From assembly GCA_033239525.1 (NCBI GenBank), contig BSYO01000016.1, positions 2,633,333 through 2,697,332 on the forward strand: a stretch of 64,000 nucleotides of DNA. Direction: 5' to 3'. Of the stretch, positions 11,366 to 23,229 are shown one piece after another (position 1 is the first letter of the stretch; each line of letters opens with the position of its first letter). Under the pieces are notes generated by a model, which worked only from the letters and a program-made list of their open reading frames with translations, ran no database searches and had not been told where the DNA came from. Source of the stretch: Nepenthes gracilis (Eukaryota; Streptophyta; Magnoliopsida; Caryophyllales; Nepenthaceae). The translations under genes were made by a program, and so were the position numbers.

Positions 11366-12186
11366 GGTCCGTGAGCGCGGCTTTAGGCCTTCCTTTTTGG
11401 GCCCTGAGTGTTGGGACCCATCAATAGTCTTTTGTTTAACAAATAAGAACTATTGTAAGTAAACTAATAATTTATATTTGAATATATCCTAATATATTAT
11501 ACGCAATTAAAAAATAACATATTATCCACAGGTGAAAAAAAGAAAATGGAGTTTAACTTCATCTATAGGGTAATTTAGATGGCCTGCATATTGGTCTTAA
11601 ATAGTAATATATTAGTCTAAAATTATCGAAATATGAGTAATCTATTTTTCAAAGTTAATTTTTTAATTAGTCACAGTGTGAGCCCTTAGTCTTTAGTTTT
11701 TATGTTTTAACATGATTTGAATTCTTATATTTTGATATGCTTTGTATTTTAAATTTTAAAAGGTTTTGGCCTTTTAAAATTTTTACAGGTTTTCAATATA
11801 GTTCTTTGAACTCCATATTTTATAAATGCATTACATATTTTATATTCAGATATTTTGATACGATAACATGTTTTGAATATTGCAAACTCAAAATTGTTTG
11901 TATGGAATTATGAATTTGAGCGTAGTTAACAAAAAATTGAATTTTTGCGTGAGATATAATGATTTTCTACCTTCCATTGGATTTATTAACACATATTTGC
12001 ATAGTGTACATATATATACTCTATTGAATATTAGGCTCATGATTTGCGACTACTTTAAATGCCTTTTAGATTGGCGGGTAATAGATTTTTGCAGATATAG
12101 ACTGAAAATTGATGAAGATTTTTTTAGTTGTAATTAGAGTATTGTGGATTATTAAAAATTAGCTTTGATACTATATTTGAATTTAG

Positions 12187-13400
12187 TGATATCAAAGCTA
12201 AAATATATGTGCAGAAGCATGTGAAAAAGGTGACCCGAAATAATAAAGTTCCAGTCATGAAGACCCAAACATGATGCTTATGACAATCCAATATAGATGC
12301 TGCTACTTATACACATGTATATATATATGTATAGAGATCATTTAATGAGTGTGTGAGAGGTTAGTAGTGAGACTTTTACTTTGGAGAAACACTTTAGTAA
12401 AGAAGAAGAGAAATGCATAATCTGCTCTTATTGATGTTGAGCATTTACACTGATGCATAACTTACGAATAAAATTATAACAGAGGAGATGAAGAGCAGCA
12501 TGTACACGAACAGCAGTAGAATAACGGAAACACAGAGACATAGCAAATGGATCAGCATTTTTAATAGAGAGCATCATGGAAATAAACATCTCTATGGCTT
12601 TGTGTATTTTATTAATTCAGGAACTTATTTGTACAATGGGTGAATCAAAAACTTATATAGTAGTTGTTGATCAATTATAATTATAGGATTAAAATTAATC
12701 CTAACCATTTATGAGAAAACATAAACTTATATGAAAACTAAAATTATATTTGTACATAATCCTAAAATAATAAAAGCACAATGTGTGCTTGTTATAGAAC
12801 CTTAATCCGTGTACATTATATGACAACCAATCAATATAGTACTGATCCGAGGCATAGCTTCACCCAATCAATTGTTGTTGTTCAGCATCATTTCGATTGA
12901 TGTAGTGGTTGAATAACAAGATGGAAGCATTACTGAACTTAGCAGAATAATACAACAGAATCAACAAATTGGGGATTTGTACATTGCTGCTGCTGTGATG
13001 ATGTATTTGATGATTGTAGTAGGTTCATCAGGAACTTATATTAAGTCTGTTGTTGTTCTGTGATATTAAAATATGGCAGCAAATATTGTTGGTGCTGGAG
13101 CAGCTGATATATTAAACTGATGCTAACGTGATATACTGAGCTGCAGCTATCCACATGAAGAACATGCTGCTACTGGTGCAGTTGAAGTGAACTGATGCAA
13201 TGAACTTCAGTAAACTGATGTATTAGCCTTCAGATGCACCTGATAGATCAGAAGCTACTGATGATGAATAATATGCTTTTGATAATTTGCTGAATTGATG
13301 CATCATTACTGATTCTTTTAACTGATATGTTAGCGTTTTACTGATTCACTTTGTTTTGCTTAAGCAAAGAATATTTTAACATGGATTGTTAGATTTTATG
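12187..13400 (-). repeat. Possible Copia-like LTR fragment inside the older LTR
   Basis: This block differs in texture from the flanking chromovirus-like LTR: CTGATG, ATGCA and CAGCAG words are frequent. It is preceded at about 12160-12172 by AGCTTTGATACTA, the reverse complement of a Copia-style primer site (TAGTATCAAAGCT). A near-mirror copy (GATATCAAAGCTA) follows, giving a small palindrome. That suggests a minus-strand LTR plus primer site, but I could not define the right end or a target duplication. Confidence 0.3.
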
Positions 13401-13756
13401 TATTATATATATATATATATCAAGCTTCACAGTTTGGACTTCTAGGGTAGCGAGGCAAATGTGTATCGTCTACAGTTTTATACTGTTATATATTTGAATA
13501 TTTTGGTTAGATGTATTTTTTTTGAAGAGATTTATTGATTGAGCAATTATAATATCATTTTGATGCCAACCGAGATTAATCTAGCAAATCATGTGACCAA
13601 TATAATTTATGTTAATTAAAAGTTTATATATATATATATATATTGGTATGAAATGTTTGACTTGTTTTTGAGATATTTGATTGTGATTAATTATAGATAG
13701 TTCTTTTATGTTGATATCATAGTTATTACCTACTCAAGTTAGGATCATAACAATAA

Positions 13757-13768
13757 TGGTATCAGAGA
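13757..13768 (+). other. Primer-binding site, iMet-tRNA type
   Basis: TGGTATCAGAGA matches the plant initiator-Met primer site TGGTATCAGAGC at 11 of 12 positions and lies four bases after the end of the LTR. This links the LTR 9329-13752 to the gag remnant immediately downstream. Confidence 0.7.
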
Positions 13769-13769
13769 A

Positions 13770-14092
13770 ATTTATAAGAATAGCATTTTAAATCATTTGA
13801 AAAACTAAATAGGTACTAAGATGTTAGAAGGTAAATTGCCAGTTTTAGCCATAAAGAGGACTACTTGGCTATGATAGCCAAAATAATAGATATTATGGAT
13901 CGCATGGTTCAACAACAAAATATGAAGTTTGAGGCACATCAATACATTGGAAAATTTGGGTATGGTATATAACTTTTAATCATTTTACCAATGAACAAAT
14001 TCTAAAATTTTGGGGTGATGTGGATCCGATTAAAGTAGAGATATAGATTCATCGAGTAGAGATGTTTAAGGTAATAAATTGTTCTAAGGAGG
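13770..14092 (+). pseudogene. gag: Chromovirus gag remnant, N-terminal part
   Basis: Conceptual translation, with stops and frame changes, gives the start of a Ty3/gypsy capsid protein. There is a Met/Gln-rich region (IIDIMDRMVQQQNMKFEAHQ) and then FWGDVDPIKVEI*IHRVEMF, which matches the usual pattern of a DP motif followed by the W/I-R-x-E-K-IF helix, and finally INCSKE. In an intact element Gag forms the virus-like particle. The remnant is cut at 14093 by an LTR. At least two stops are present and it cannot encode a full protein. Confidence 0.6.
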
Positions 14093-16204
14093 TGTAAGAT
14101 ATGGATTCCAAAAAACTATTTTAATGGTGCTTAATTTGATTTAATTGATAGATTTTCAATAGTAATTGAGATTTTGAATCAAAAATTAAAATTTGGAACT
14201 ACTTGAATTAGATTGAATGACACTTGAATTGTGTCTGACCCATACATAAACGCATTTTAGATAGAATGTTCACGCTTAAAGTGCGCTTGAACAAGCACAA
14301 ATACGCGCTTGGCACAGAATGTGGGCACCTAATGGATACTTGTGCATGACATTTCATACCTTAACAATTGATGTGCGCTTAATGAACTCTCGTATATTAG
14401 TTTCTTATGAATAGGTCCTTTAGCCGATTTTGGATCATTTTTGTTAAAGATTTGAAAAAAATAGCAAGAACAAGAGAGAGAAAAAAGAAGGATTTAATGT
14501 GAAATTAAAATTTTTTGTTAAAGTTTAAGTAAATGTAAATATATTTAAACACATTTTTCTTTTATTGTAATTTATTTCTGACTTTTATGAGTATTTCTTA
14601 TTTTAAATACTCATACATGTATTTTTTTATACTTAAAGTGATCATACTTTACATTCATGTGAATCCACCCTCATTTCATATAATTTTATGAATTTTATAT
14701 TTTAAATCTAAAAAAATCATATTTAAATACTAAATTTTTGCAACATTGTTCTTGTTTGCCTCTAATTCTTTGTTAAACGTTACCGTGTATCTTCAAGTTT
14801 TACGTACATGTTTCTGCATGTGTTAAGTTCTCATATAATTATTTCTACATGTTTATAATTAAGAGAAATTATTTGAACTTCACTGAATTCCTACATTTTC
14901 TACAAAAGTAGTTTTTACAGTTTTTTATAAAATATACAATTAAGATTCTATATGTCTTCAATTTCTATATGACTAATTTTTTGCATGTCTATGATTTTAT
15001 TTCATGTCACACATTAAAGAAATATGAAGGAAAACTTAACATAAGTTTTAATAAAAAAAAGTATTTTTTTTCAATATAAGAAAAATAAAAAAATATTCTT
15101 ATTTAAATAAAGTTTTTAATTTAACAAAGTATGGATAATTGTAAAAAATTGGCAAAATATATTCAGGTATGTCCTAATATATTATTAATTAATTAAATAT
15201 CTAATATATTTTTATTGGGTCAGAAAAGCGATGTTGTATCATATTTATAAATATATATATAGATGGCCCATCTAAGAGTTTTAATTAATAATGTGCATTT
15301 AATTATATGAAAATAATCATAACTCAAATTTTAATATTTATATTTTATTAGTGAGATCATCATCGATCCTTGATCTTTTTTATATATTAGTATAATTTGA
15401 ATATATTTTGTGTATTGACATACTTTTGGCATTATTTATATTATTATATAGATCCCGGCAAAGTTTAAATTATTATTAATTGGTTTTAGTATGATTTATC
15501 AAAAAATAACATTATCGGCATTTCAGATTTTCGATCAAAGCATGATTGTAACATGTTTCATTAAAATATATTCACATATGATATTATATTTATCTTGGTC
15601 AGCGATTGAGTTATTATTACATTAATTTTTACTAACCTATAAATTAGAGGGCTCGAATTATCTTGTAAGGGATTGAAATCATAATGTAAGCTGTTTGTTT
15701 AACCTATTTCTAGGTTGTTTGAATGTTTTAATATATTAATATCATTGTAAAAGGATGGAATAGAATTTTAGCTGCTAATTGATGTTTTGGTTTAATTTAT
15801 ATTTGGCTTGCATTTCATTTTTGTTTTGGGTGATGTATATTTTCAGCCATTTGTCGATGATGACATTAGGATGGTTATATTTAAGCTTGATTTTAGTATT
15901 TTTAAAAGTTTACTTTTTGATATCCTAACTTTTAGGTGAGATAGTTCTTACGAATGATTTGAGATCATACAGTTATCGATATTCAGCTACTGTCAAATGT
16001 AGCTTTTGAATCATATGATGTAATTTTTAAATGTTGTATGGGCCGTTTAATGATTTGTAGTACAAGTTCGCATCCCAATATTGGTTTAGATTTAAATTGA
16101 TAGAATAAATAATTAAAATTTTGAATCTTAAAATTTAAAAAATAATTTAATTTAATTATAAATTAAGTAATTATAAATTGGATTTCAGAACTAAAGAAGT
16201 GATA
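14093..16204 (+). repeat. Chromovirus-like LTR copy lying within the gag remnant, about 2.1 kb
   Basis: It starts TGTAAGATATGGATTCC and ends ...AGAAGTGATA (family end GTGACA with C to T). Its text parallels the copy at 48352-52340: the shared order is TGTAAGATATGGAT, TGGATACT(T/C)(A/G)TG, TAGG(T/C)(C/T)C, TTGGATCATTTTT, a purine-rich leader, and later GATCCTT, ATATATTAGTATAATTT and ATTATATA. Flanking bases (GGAGG and ATATA) are not a duplication. The gag sequence between the two sides is also mostly missing, so this is not a clean insertion; a deletion or recombination accompanied it. Confidence 0.65.
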
Positions 16205-16560
16205 ATATAAATAAGAGTTAAAAATGAAGAAGTTTTTCAAAAAAATAGCACAAATTGAGAATGCCAGAGTGTGGGATCTGTTGAATCTCACAAAACATCA
16301 AAGTATTTGGACAAGGGGAAAAAAGGGGTTGTATTTCAGGAAATACCATACCAATAAAAATCAAAGCTCAGGTGCTCACATTACAGAATAATCCATAGAG
16401 GGAGGCTACACTATAAGCAAATGGAAGTATGTTTCAATTGTGAACAATCTGACCACATGACAAATGACTGCTCCTATCATTTAAGACAAATGGCCAAAAA
16501 GCTAAGTATTTTGAAAAAAATTTTACAGTGATGGTCCAAAATACAGATGTCTATTTCAAT
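16205..16560 (+). pseudogene. gag: Chromovirus gag remnant with intact CCHC zinc knuckle
   Basis: The translation around 16427-16468 reads CFNCEQSDHMTNDC, a perfect C-x2-C-x4-H-x4-C nucleic-acid-binding knuckle of the type found at the C-terminus of Gag. The flanks contain stops. It is probably the same gag as at 13770-14092, separated by the LTR at 14093-16204 and by loss of the central capsid part. Nothing resembling protease or reverse transcriptase follows. Confidence 0.65.
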
Positions 16561-18100
16561 GATTAAAAATAAATTTATAATTTTTAAAATTTTCAAATAT
16601 ATTTTGTTAAATCTTGTATCTACACACTTTTTGTGCCTCCAAATTTTGTTTATCATTTAAAATTGTCTCCTATGATTATGGATTTTTGATTAAAAGTATA
16701 TAGTCTTGATGAATAGATATGAATTGACTGTAGGTTTACACTTCTCATTTGACTCAGAATTTATATAACAATTCTTATTAAAGTAACCGTGCAATATTTA
16801 TAATGTATTGACAATTTAGCTACACAATTTAAATAGAATTTAATTTTTTAAAATAATTATAGCATAATTAAGTTGGAAAGACTCAAAACTAAATTACTTT
16901 TTACATAGATTTGTCAATGAAATTTCTCTTTGGGTGCCATCATTTCAAGCTGATTTTTTTTTTTATTCCTAATAATCAATAATAAAAAGTAAAAGTATTT
17001 TTTAAAAATATTGGTATTAAAACTTGAAAATAACATAATGCATGGTAATTTTCATCACATTTTATATAATTATATATCTATTTGGTCCGTTTTGTTTGAT
17101 TATCCATGTCGCATGCTATTTAAATAGACATTCATGAGATATCTAATTTCTTCAGAAATTAAAAATATATAGTAATGTTTCATCTAACCCGGCCGAAATA
17201 TTTTAAATATGATAATATTTGTTGATAACGACTTTGTCAATATGTACACAAATTAATTCATGTCACATGCCATTTGTTAACAATGCTCCCCCGCATCACT
17301 CTCATAATCCATTGCTACCCATGTCACTTTCTTCCTTTCTTTCCTCTTTATATATAATTTTTTTTTTTTTTTTGGGGTGGCCTTTTTAGGTGAAGTGCAT
17401 ATTTAATTAGTAATGAATCCTTGATAATGCCATTATCATTAACCTATGGTTAATTTAAAAATTAAAATCCCTAGTAAAACTTATAGGAATTCATTAAAAA
17501 TTAAAGGCCAAGCATGATGTTTTCTTAACCCTATAAATGATTAATAATTATACACTATTTAGGCTTTTAAAAATAAATGCATCTAGCCCAAGCATAATCT
17601 TTACCAAACTATAATGCAAATTAATTTATATATATATATTTTTAGAAAAATTAAAATTATATACTAAAAATCAACTCTCAACAAAAAATGGGTAGCTAAA
17701 TTTTTACAACAAAATCTATTATTTTGAAGTATAAATTTTAATATATTGTAAAATTGACACCTTCCAAATATTTCTAGGGTTTAATTGGATTTTAGTTTTA
17801 ATTTAAAAAAATAATCAAATCATTTTTAGGCCCACATCAAAAGTAGGGCCTAATATTAAAGTTTACATTTAGATTTTAATCTATCGATAGTAATTGTAAG
17901 ATAAAAATTTTATATATAATATTTTGATTTTAAAATATTAAGATTTATTAAATATTTAACTTAATATTAAAATAAATATGAATATTTAAAATTTTTAAAT
18001 TTTAAATATTATATTTTATAAAATATATTTAAAAAATATGAAATATATTTTTCATCCAACAACAAATTTGTGGAATTGTGGGGGTTTACCTTACCCTTTT
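16561..18100. other. AT-rich sequence, no gene seen
   Basis: Highly A+T-rich with homopolymer runs (for example T-rich near 17350). I see no exon, RNA gene or element ends. It may include decayed internal sequence of the element to the left. Confidence 0.4.
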
Positions 18101-18960
18101 TTACAATAAAGCAGTACTACACACAGATGTAAGAATAATACTATTTATATATTATTCATATTAAAATTATTATTTTTTAGTATAAAAAGAAATAAAAATT
18201 AAAATAATAAAAAATATTTATTTATTTTTGATAATTTTAATATTAATAAATATATAATTAAATATATAAATAATATTTTTTGAAGTAGTAAAGTTACAGG
18301 CAGAGGCCGACAGCAATAAGGGCAGTTCTTTTTTGAGAAATACACGTGGGACATATTGCATTTATTTTTGGATAGCTATCAGTTATTTGACATTATTTAT
18401 CTATTATTTTTTTATATTTATTAATATAAATAAATAAATAAGATTTTATATTATTAAAAATAATTTAAAATTAATTAAAATATATCTATTATTAGCAGCC
18501 TGATTTTCATAACAAGTGTCTTCGATGAAAGTACTGTTTGTCATTCTAATTTTTGTTGGATTTAATCGCAGCCAGCTGGAATTTGATGAACACAGCTGAA
18601 AATAACCTTTTAAAATTATTATTTATTCATTTTTTTACATATTTATTGTTATCACAGAGACTTTATTTATTTATATATTTATTATATAAATTTATTAAAA
18701 TAAATTTATGAGAAAGTCTTTGGAAGTCTCAGTATACATAACTCTATTATACTGTACCATATACAGGTTATTTTTATACTTTGGATATATGTTTTATATG
18801 TCGCAATGAGATTATTTTATTAATATAAAAAAATATTTATTTTTTATTTTTTTTTAAATGATATAATAATAGCAGTTTACTGTATGAAACTCGCTCTATA
18901 TATTAAATCTAGCAAAGGGTTGTATCACTTGAGGGTTAATACGTATTCTCTTACTTTACA
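18100..18960. repeat. AT-rich foldback-like sequence
   Basis: Three neighbouring patches (about 18130-18290, 18370-18490, 18610-18720) contain inverted AT words such as ATTTATATATTATT and AATAATATATAAAT, and could form hairpins like AT-rich MITEs. I could not define ends or a target duplication, and at this base composition such structures also arise by chance. Confidence 0.25.
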
Positions 18961-19500
18961 TATTTTAAGAGGTTATTTTTATGATTTAAAATTATGACCA
19001 TCAAATCTTATAACAATAATTATATTATTCTGTCAAGACTTCTTTTTTTTAAAAGATATATTTTTTAAAAAATTTATTCTTCATAAAGTAGCAGGCTAAC
19101 AAAGTATATAATGCTTTTAGGTCATGGGCATGACCTAGGGAGGTCCTGAAATTCTTTTTGTAATGTTAAGGAACCATGGCATTGTACTATATTTCTAGGT
19201 GTGGGCATGGCCTTGGATGTCTTGGTATGCTACCATATTACAAATAAGATCTTTTTGTACTTTAAGTACTTAGTTTATGGGTCACAATAAAAATATTAGA
19301 TTATTTTTATATTTATTATATACGATTTTATCTTATATTATATATAAAATAGTTTTATTACTGTAGCTTATAATACTAACTCATATGACAATAATTCTAT
19401 TATCATTCTAAAGTTTTCCTTTAAGAAAAATATAGTTTTTGAAAAATTTACTCCGTGTAATATAAATAGTAGACACGGCATACGATGCTTCTAAGGATTG
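18960..19500. repeat. Diverged direct repeat, two copies of about 160 bp
   Basis: Copy 1 (about 18960-19123) and copy 2 (about 19340-19497) share the order of words: a tract like ATGAC(C)A...TATAACAATAATTATATTATT, then AAGACTT/AAAGTTTTC, AAAA(G)ATATA, AAATTTA, ATA(A/G)TAG, and finally ATGCTT(T/C)TAGG or ATGCTTCTAAGG. They are heavily diverged. The layout resembles common plant transposon tails with a gene-like GACC word, but I cannot assign a family. Confidence 0.35.
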
Positions 19501-22500
19501 CCATGCCATGATATGAACAACACTAACTTTATTGTGTTGTAAAAAAAAATATTGTTTATCATATAATTTACAAATTATGACATAATAATTTTAACGATAT
19601 TTAATTACTTAAATATGCTTATTTTTATTAAGGATTAAACTCATTAATAAAATAACTTTTGTGGTATATTATAACAAAATTATATGTCTTATAAAATATA
19701 ATTATTTTAATAAGTTATTAAATATATATCACATCATATAAAATAATATTGAGACATTGAGACATAATTTACCATATAATACAAAATTGTTCACTACAGT
19801 AGTTAGTAGGGACAAAGGTAAATAAAATACAATGGGGTCAATTGACTCCAATAAAATATATATAAATTATATGTACTTATAAATGAGGCCACTTAAGTAT
19901 ATAAATTATATGTATACATATAATAATGAAATATTAAATATAACAATAATTAAATAATAATATTTTATTGAACCTATTAAAATTCTCAGTTGACTCTGCT
20001 AAATTTATCATTAATTACTCTGGCCCATATATATATATATATCATTAATTAATTCCCTGAAACTAAATTTTTATTTATTTAATTAATAAAATAATAATTA
20101 ATAGATTTCAGTACAGCCCTGTGGTTTGCCCAACTTTCCTACTCTCTATTAAAAATAATTAATCAATTAATTATTAATCATAATTGATAGTGGATGACAT
20201 ACATTTTTTTGCATTTTTGTTTAAATATTCTTTTTAAAAAATAAAAATAAGGACCGTTGGATAGAAAACTCATGATGACTGAGATTAAATAATATTACAA
20301 TCAATCACAGTCGTTCATTTTTTCATTTAATTCAACGACAGCTGACCTCTCTTTTTAAAAAAAAAAAAAATATTACAACAAACTCTAATCATATCTCTCA
20401 TTCTCTGTTCAATCCAGCAAACTCCATTCCATATTTTGTTCTATTTTATTAGGTAAGAAAAAAATATTATATTTAATAATAATAATAATAATAAATATAT
20501 TATATATCATTTTTATAATATAAAGTTTTGGCAAGGATAATTATAATTTTTATTGGTAAATATTATCAATTTTTATTATATTTAATGTTATTTTGTCCAC
20601 ATGTATATATATTTTTACTCTATAAATATGTAATATATGTCGTATATTAACCACACTAAAAAAATTCCTAAATCTGTCCCTCGTATCAAACGGCTTCTTG
20701 TTGATTCCGGAGGCCATCTCAGTACTTTCGCATTGCCCATGGCAGCTGTATTTTGCCTAGTTCTATTATTGCTGGTGTGACCCAACTCTTCAATACTACT
20801 GAGTTATTGCCATCTCTGAATTGGTAGGTTTCTGTTTCTACCCAAAACTTCATTGCTTGTCAATTATCATTTTGGCCCATCAGAGGAGAAAAAGAGCACT
20901 TTTTGAAACCGTAACAGATAAAATTATCACTGTATGATTTGATCGTCACTAACCCAAAATACAGAAATAACCTTTACATAATATAATAGATTCAAAGTGA
21001 CATCTTATCTTAAAACAGTATCATGTACTGTTTAAGACAGATTGCGTATAATAGATCTAAAATAAATTATTTTTTAAAAATTTTATGTATAATAAGAGTT
21101 TTGTGCACTGTAATTGTCGATGGACGGGAAATATCTGCGGCCGAAAATACGGTGATGAGCTTGTACTTTTCAAAGGGTGTAGCCTTGTGACTTTAATGGT
21201 CCATGGAAAATGCTTTACTTTAGAGGCTTTTTTGGGTCTTTCCTAACAGTTACTGCAATAATTGGATGCACTTAAATAGGCTTGGACCGATTAGAGGCCA
21301 CACAGATGGTCCTCGCTTTAATTTTGTTTTATTTTTTGTAATTTTATGGTTGATAAAGTCTTGTTATAATTTTCTATTTTATAAGTAGAAAATTGATATT
21401 ATGTATTAAATATACTATTATAATTTTTAATTGTTGAAGTTATCGAGACAAAACCCTTAATTTGAAGATAAAATGGAAACCCTAAATATGATTTTTTTTT
21501 TTCTTATGGGTATGAGATTATTTGAATACAAATTTTTAGTTGTAAAAAATGGAAAATTTTTAATTTAAAATTCAATTTAATTTCAGAAAACTAAAATTAT
21601 GATTTAAAAAAAAAAAAAAAGAGGCTTAACCTCTCCTTGATCGTCTACTTGCCTTCGTAGGCTACAAGGAAAGCAATGAAAAATTTTAAAAATGTATACT
21701 CTTAATTTTTTTATTAATTCTATTCTTAATATTCATTATAGGATTAATTTTATATTATAAAAATGTTAATTTTTAATTTCAAACCAATTATTTAAAAAAA
21801 AAAGGAAGTATTATAAAAATGTTATTTTATTTTTTATTTATTAAAATTTATTCTTATAATATAAAAAATTAAGATTAAAATGTTAAATTAAAAATAGTCT
21901 TAATCTCTATGTTTCATCACTTTTAAAATAATATTAACCATTATAATGACGAGAAGTCCTAATATTTGAAAGAATCATAATTGAAGTTACTAGACAGTGC
22001 TCTTTAATGTAGTCTATTCGGTGTAGATATTAATGGTACACTTTACTGAATTTCTAATTATAAAATATTTTTTAAAAAATACTAAATATATGCAAACATA
22101 ACTCTACAATATGAAGATGTTAATTTCATTGGTTTAAATATATAATATGTATTTCATAATTAAACAATATTACTATTATCAAAACTAATTTTATGAATAG
22201 AGAGAGATTTATGTTGTTATAGATTAGCATAGTTAATAAAAATAATTTATTTATAATTTATGTTATTATAAATAAAATTGTATATTAATAATATAAATCA
22301 AGCCTACAAAATAGGAAAGAGGTTATCCCTTAACCAAAAAAAGAGAAGCAATTCCAACACATGTTTGGGTGGCAAAAGGAAGGCAAAAAGCACATTTATG
22401 AAATGTGAGAGGAAAAAGTAAATGAGAAATAATTTAGAGATATTATTTAATTACTTTTTAAGATATTATTTAAAAGACAGAAAACATATGTTGTGTGTTT
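19500..22500. other. AT-rich sequence, no gene supported
   Basis: Positions 20680-20880 are less A+T-rich and contain a short hydrophobic frame (MAAVFCLVLLLLV, ended by TGA) that looks like the start of a signal peptide but goes nowhere. TA and AAT microsatellites occur near 20030 and 20475. Otherwise I see nothing beyond AT-rich DNA. Confidence 0.35.
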
Positions 22501-22533
22501 TGTAGACATATGGAAGAATTCGTACACCATCTC

Positions 22534-23223
22534 TGTTGGGTTATAAATCACTTTTGTATGAACTTATATCCATTTGATATATCAATTGGTGGAACGAAGG
22601 CTCGAGATATTGATTCCAATAGTATCAGGCCCGAGCCGTGCCCTATACGCCATTTTCAGAAACTCTGTGCTCGATCCGTGCTTTTCGAGAGCTTAAGCGT
22701 TATTTCCAGGAGCACCGCACTGAAGCTGCACCTGCTTGGCACTCGAGCGCAACACAGAGGATAAAAATATGGCTAACGCGTGTTATGATTGAACCATTGC
22801 AATTTGAGTGGCGTTTTGAGAGAGAAAAGAAAAGAAATAGAGAAAGAAAGAAAAGAAGAAAAATTTATGCATCCGTTTGTATTTCGAATCAAGTTTCAAT
22901 CTCTGTCAACCGTGAGTACACTATTTTTCCTACTAAAAATAACATTTATCGAGTTCTATTTCTCTTCTTTCATATTGTATTCTCTGTTGTACAAACTTGT
23001 TTTGAAATAAAATAGTTTGACCATGTATTTAGAGTTTACGTAATTGAAATATTGTATAGTAAAGATACTTTTCGACATTGAATCCCATTATTTTTTTCTC
23101 TCGTTTAAAAGAAAATTTTTACGTAAAAATCGTTCCTTTAAATATCATGTTCACTTGTTGTATACTTGTTATATGTAACTATGTATTTTTTTCGTGGTTC
23201 AAATAGTAGGTCTCGTCTCAACA
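22534..23223. repeat. Possible solo LTR, Copia-like ends, 690 bp
   Basis: This segment begins TGTTGGGTTATAAATCAC and ends CGTCTCAACA, so its termini form the TGTTG...CAACA inverted repeat usual in plant Copia LTRs. Its flanks are ATCTC (22529-22533) and ACTTC (23224-23228), which agree at three of five bases with two transitions, so a decayed target duplication is possible. It is richer in G+C than its neighbourhood in the first third and has a purine-rich stretch at 22820-22865. Overlapping open frames here resemble no protein. The boundaries are inferred. Confidence 0.4.
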
Positions 23224-23229
23224 ACTTCT

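Larger units (their letters stand above)
10207..11423 (-). mobile_element. Solo LTR, Tat-like Ty3/gypsy, 1217 bp, with exact 5-bp target duplication
   Basis: The sequence begins TGTTACGTTCGC and ends GGGACCCATCA, and is flanked by perfect ATAGT repeats (10202-10206 and 11424-11428). Read on the minus strand it begins TGATGGGTCCC, like the Tat element LTR at 26100 (TGATGGGTACC). It has a TATA box CTATAAATA at 10628-10620 on that strand, which sets the orientation. It is much richer in G+C than its surroundings. No internal region is attached, so it is the product of LTR-LTR recombination. Short open frames inside it are not genes. It sits inside the older LTR 9329-13752. Confidence 0.85.
9329..13752 (+). 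repeat. Decayed chromovirus-like LTR, interrupted by other LTR insertions
   Basis: The left end CATAATACCTGATTTTTTAA resembles the start of the LTR at 49425 (TGTAATACCCGATTTTTATT) with its TG mutated. The right end ...GGATCATAACA lies four bases before an iMet-type primer site. In between are features shared with the other copies in this window: a cluster of short C/G-rich words, a purine-rich leader (about 9715-9775), and AT-rich sequence with GTTT/ATTT words. Subtracting the nested 1.2-kb solo LTR and a probable second insert (about 12187-13400) leaves about 2 kb, the same size as the other copies. It would be the 5' LTR of the gag remnant that follows. Confidence 0.55.
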
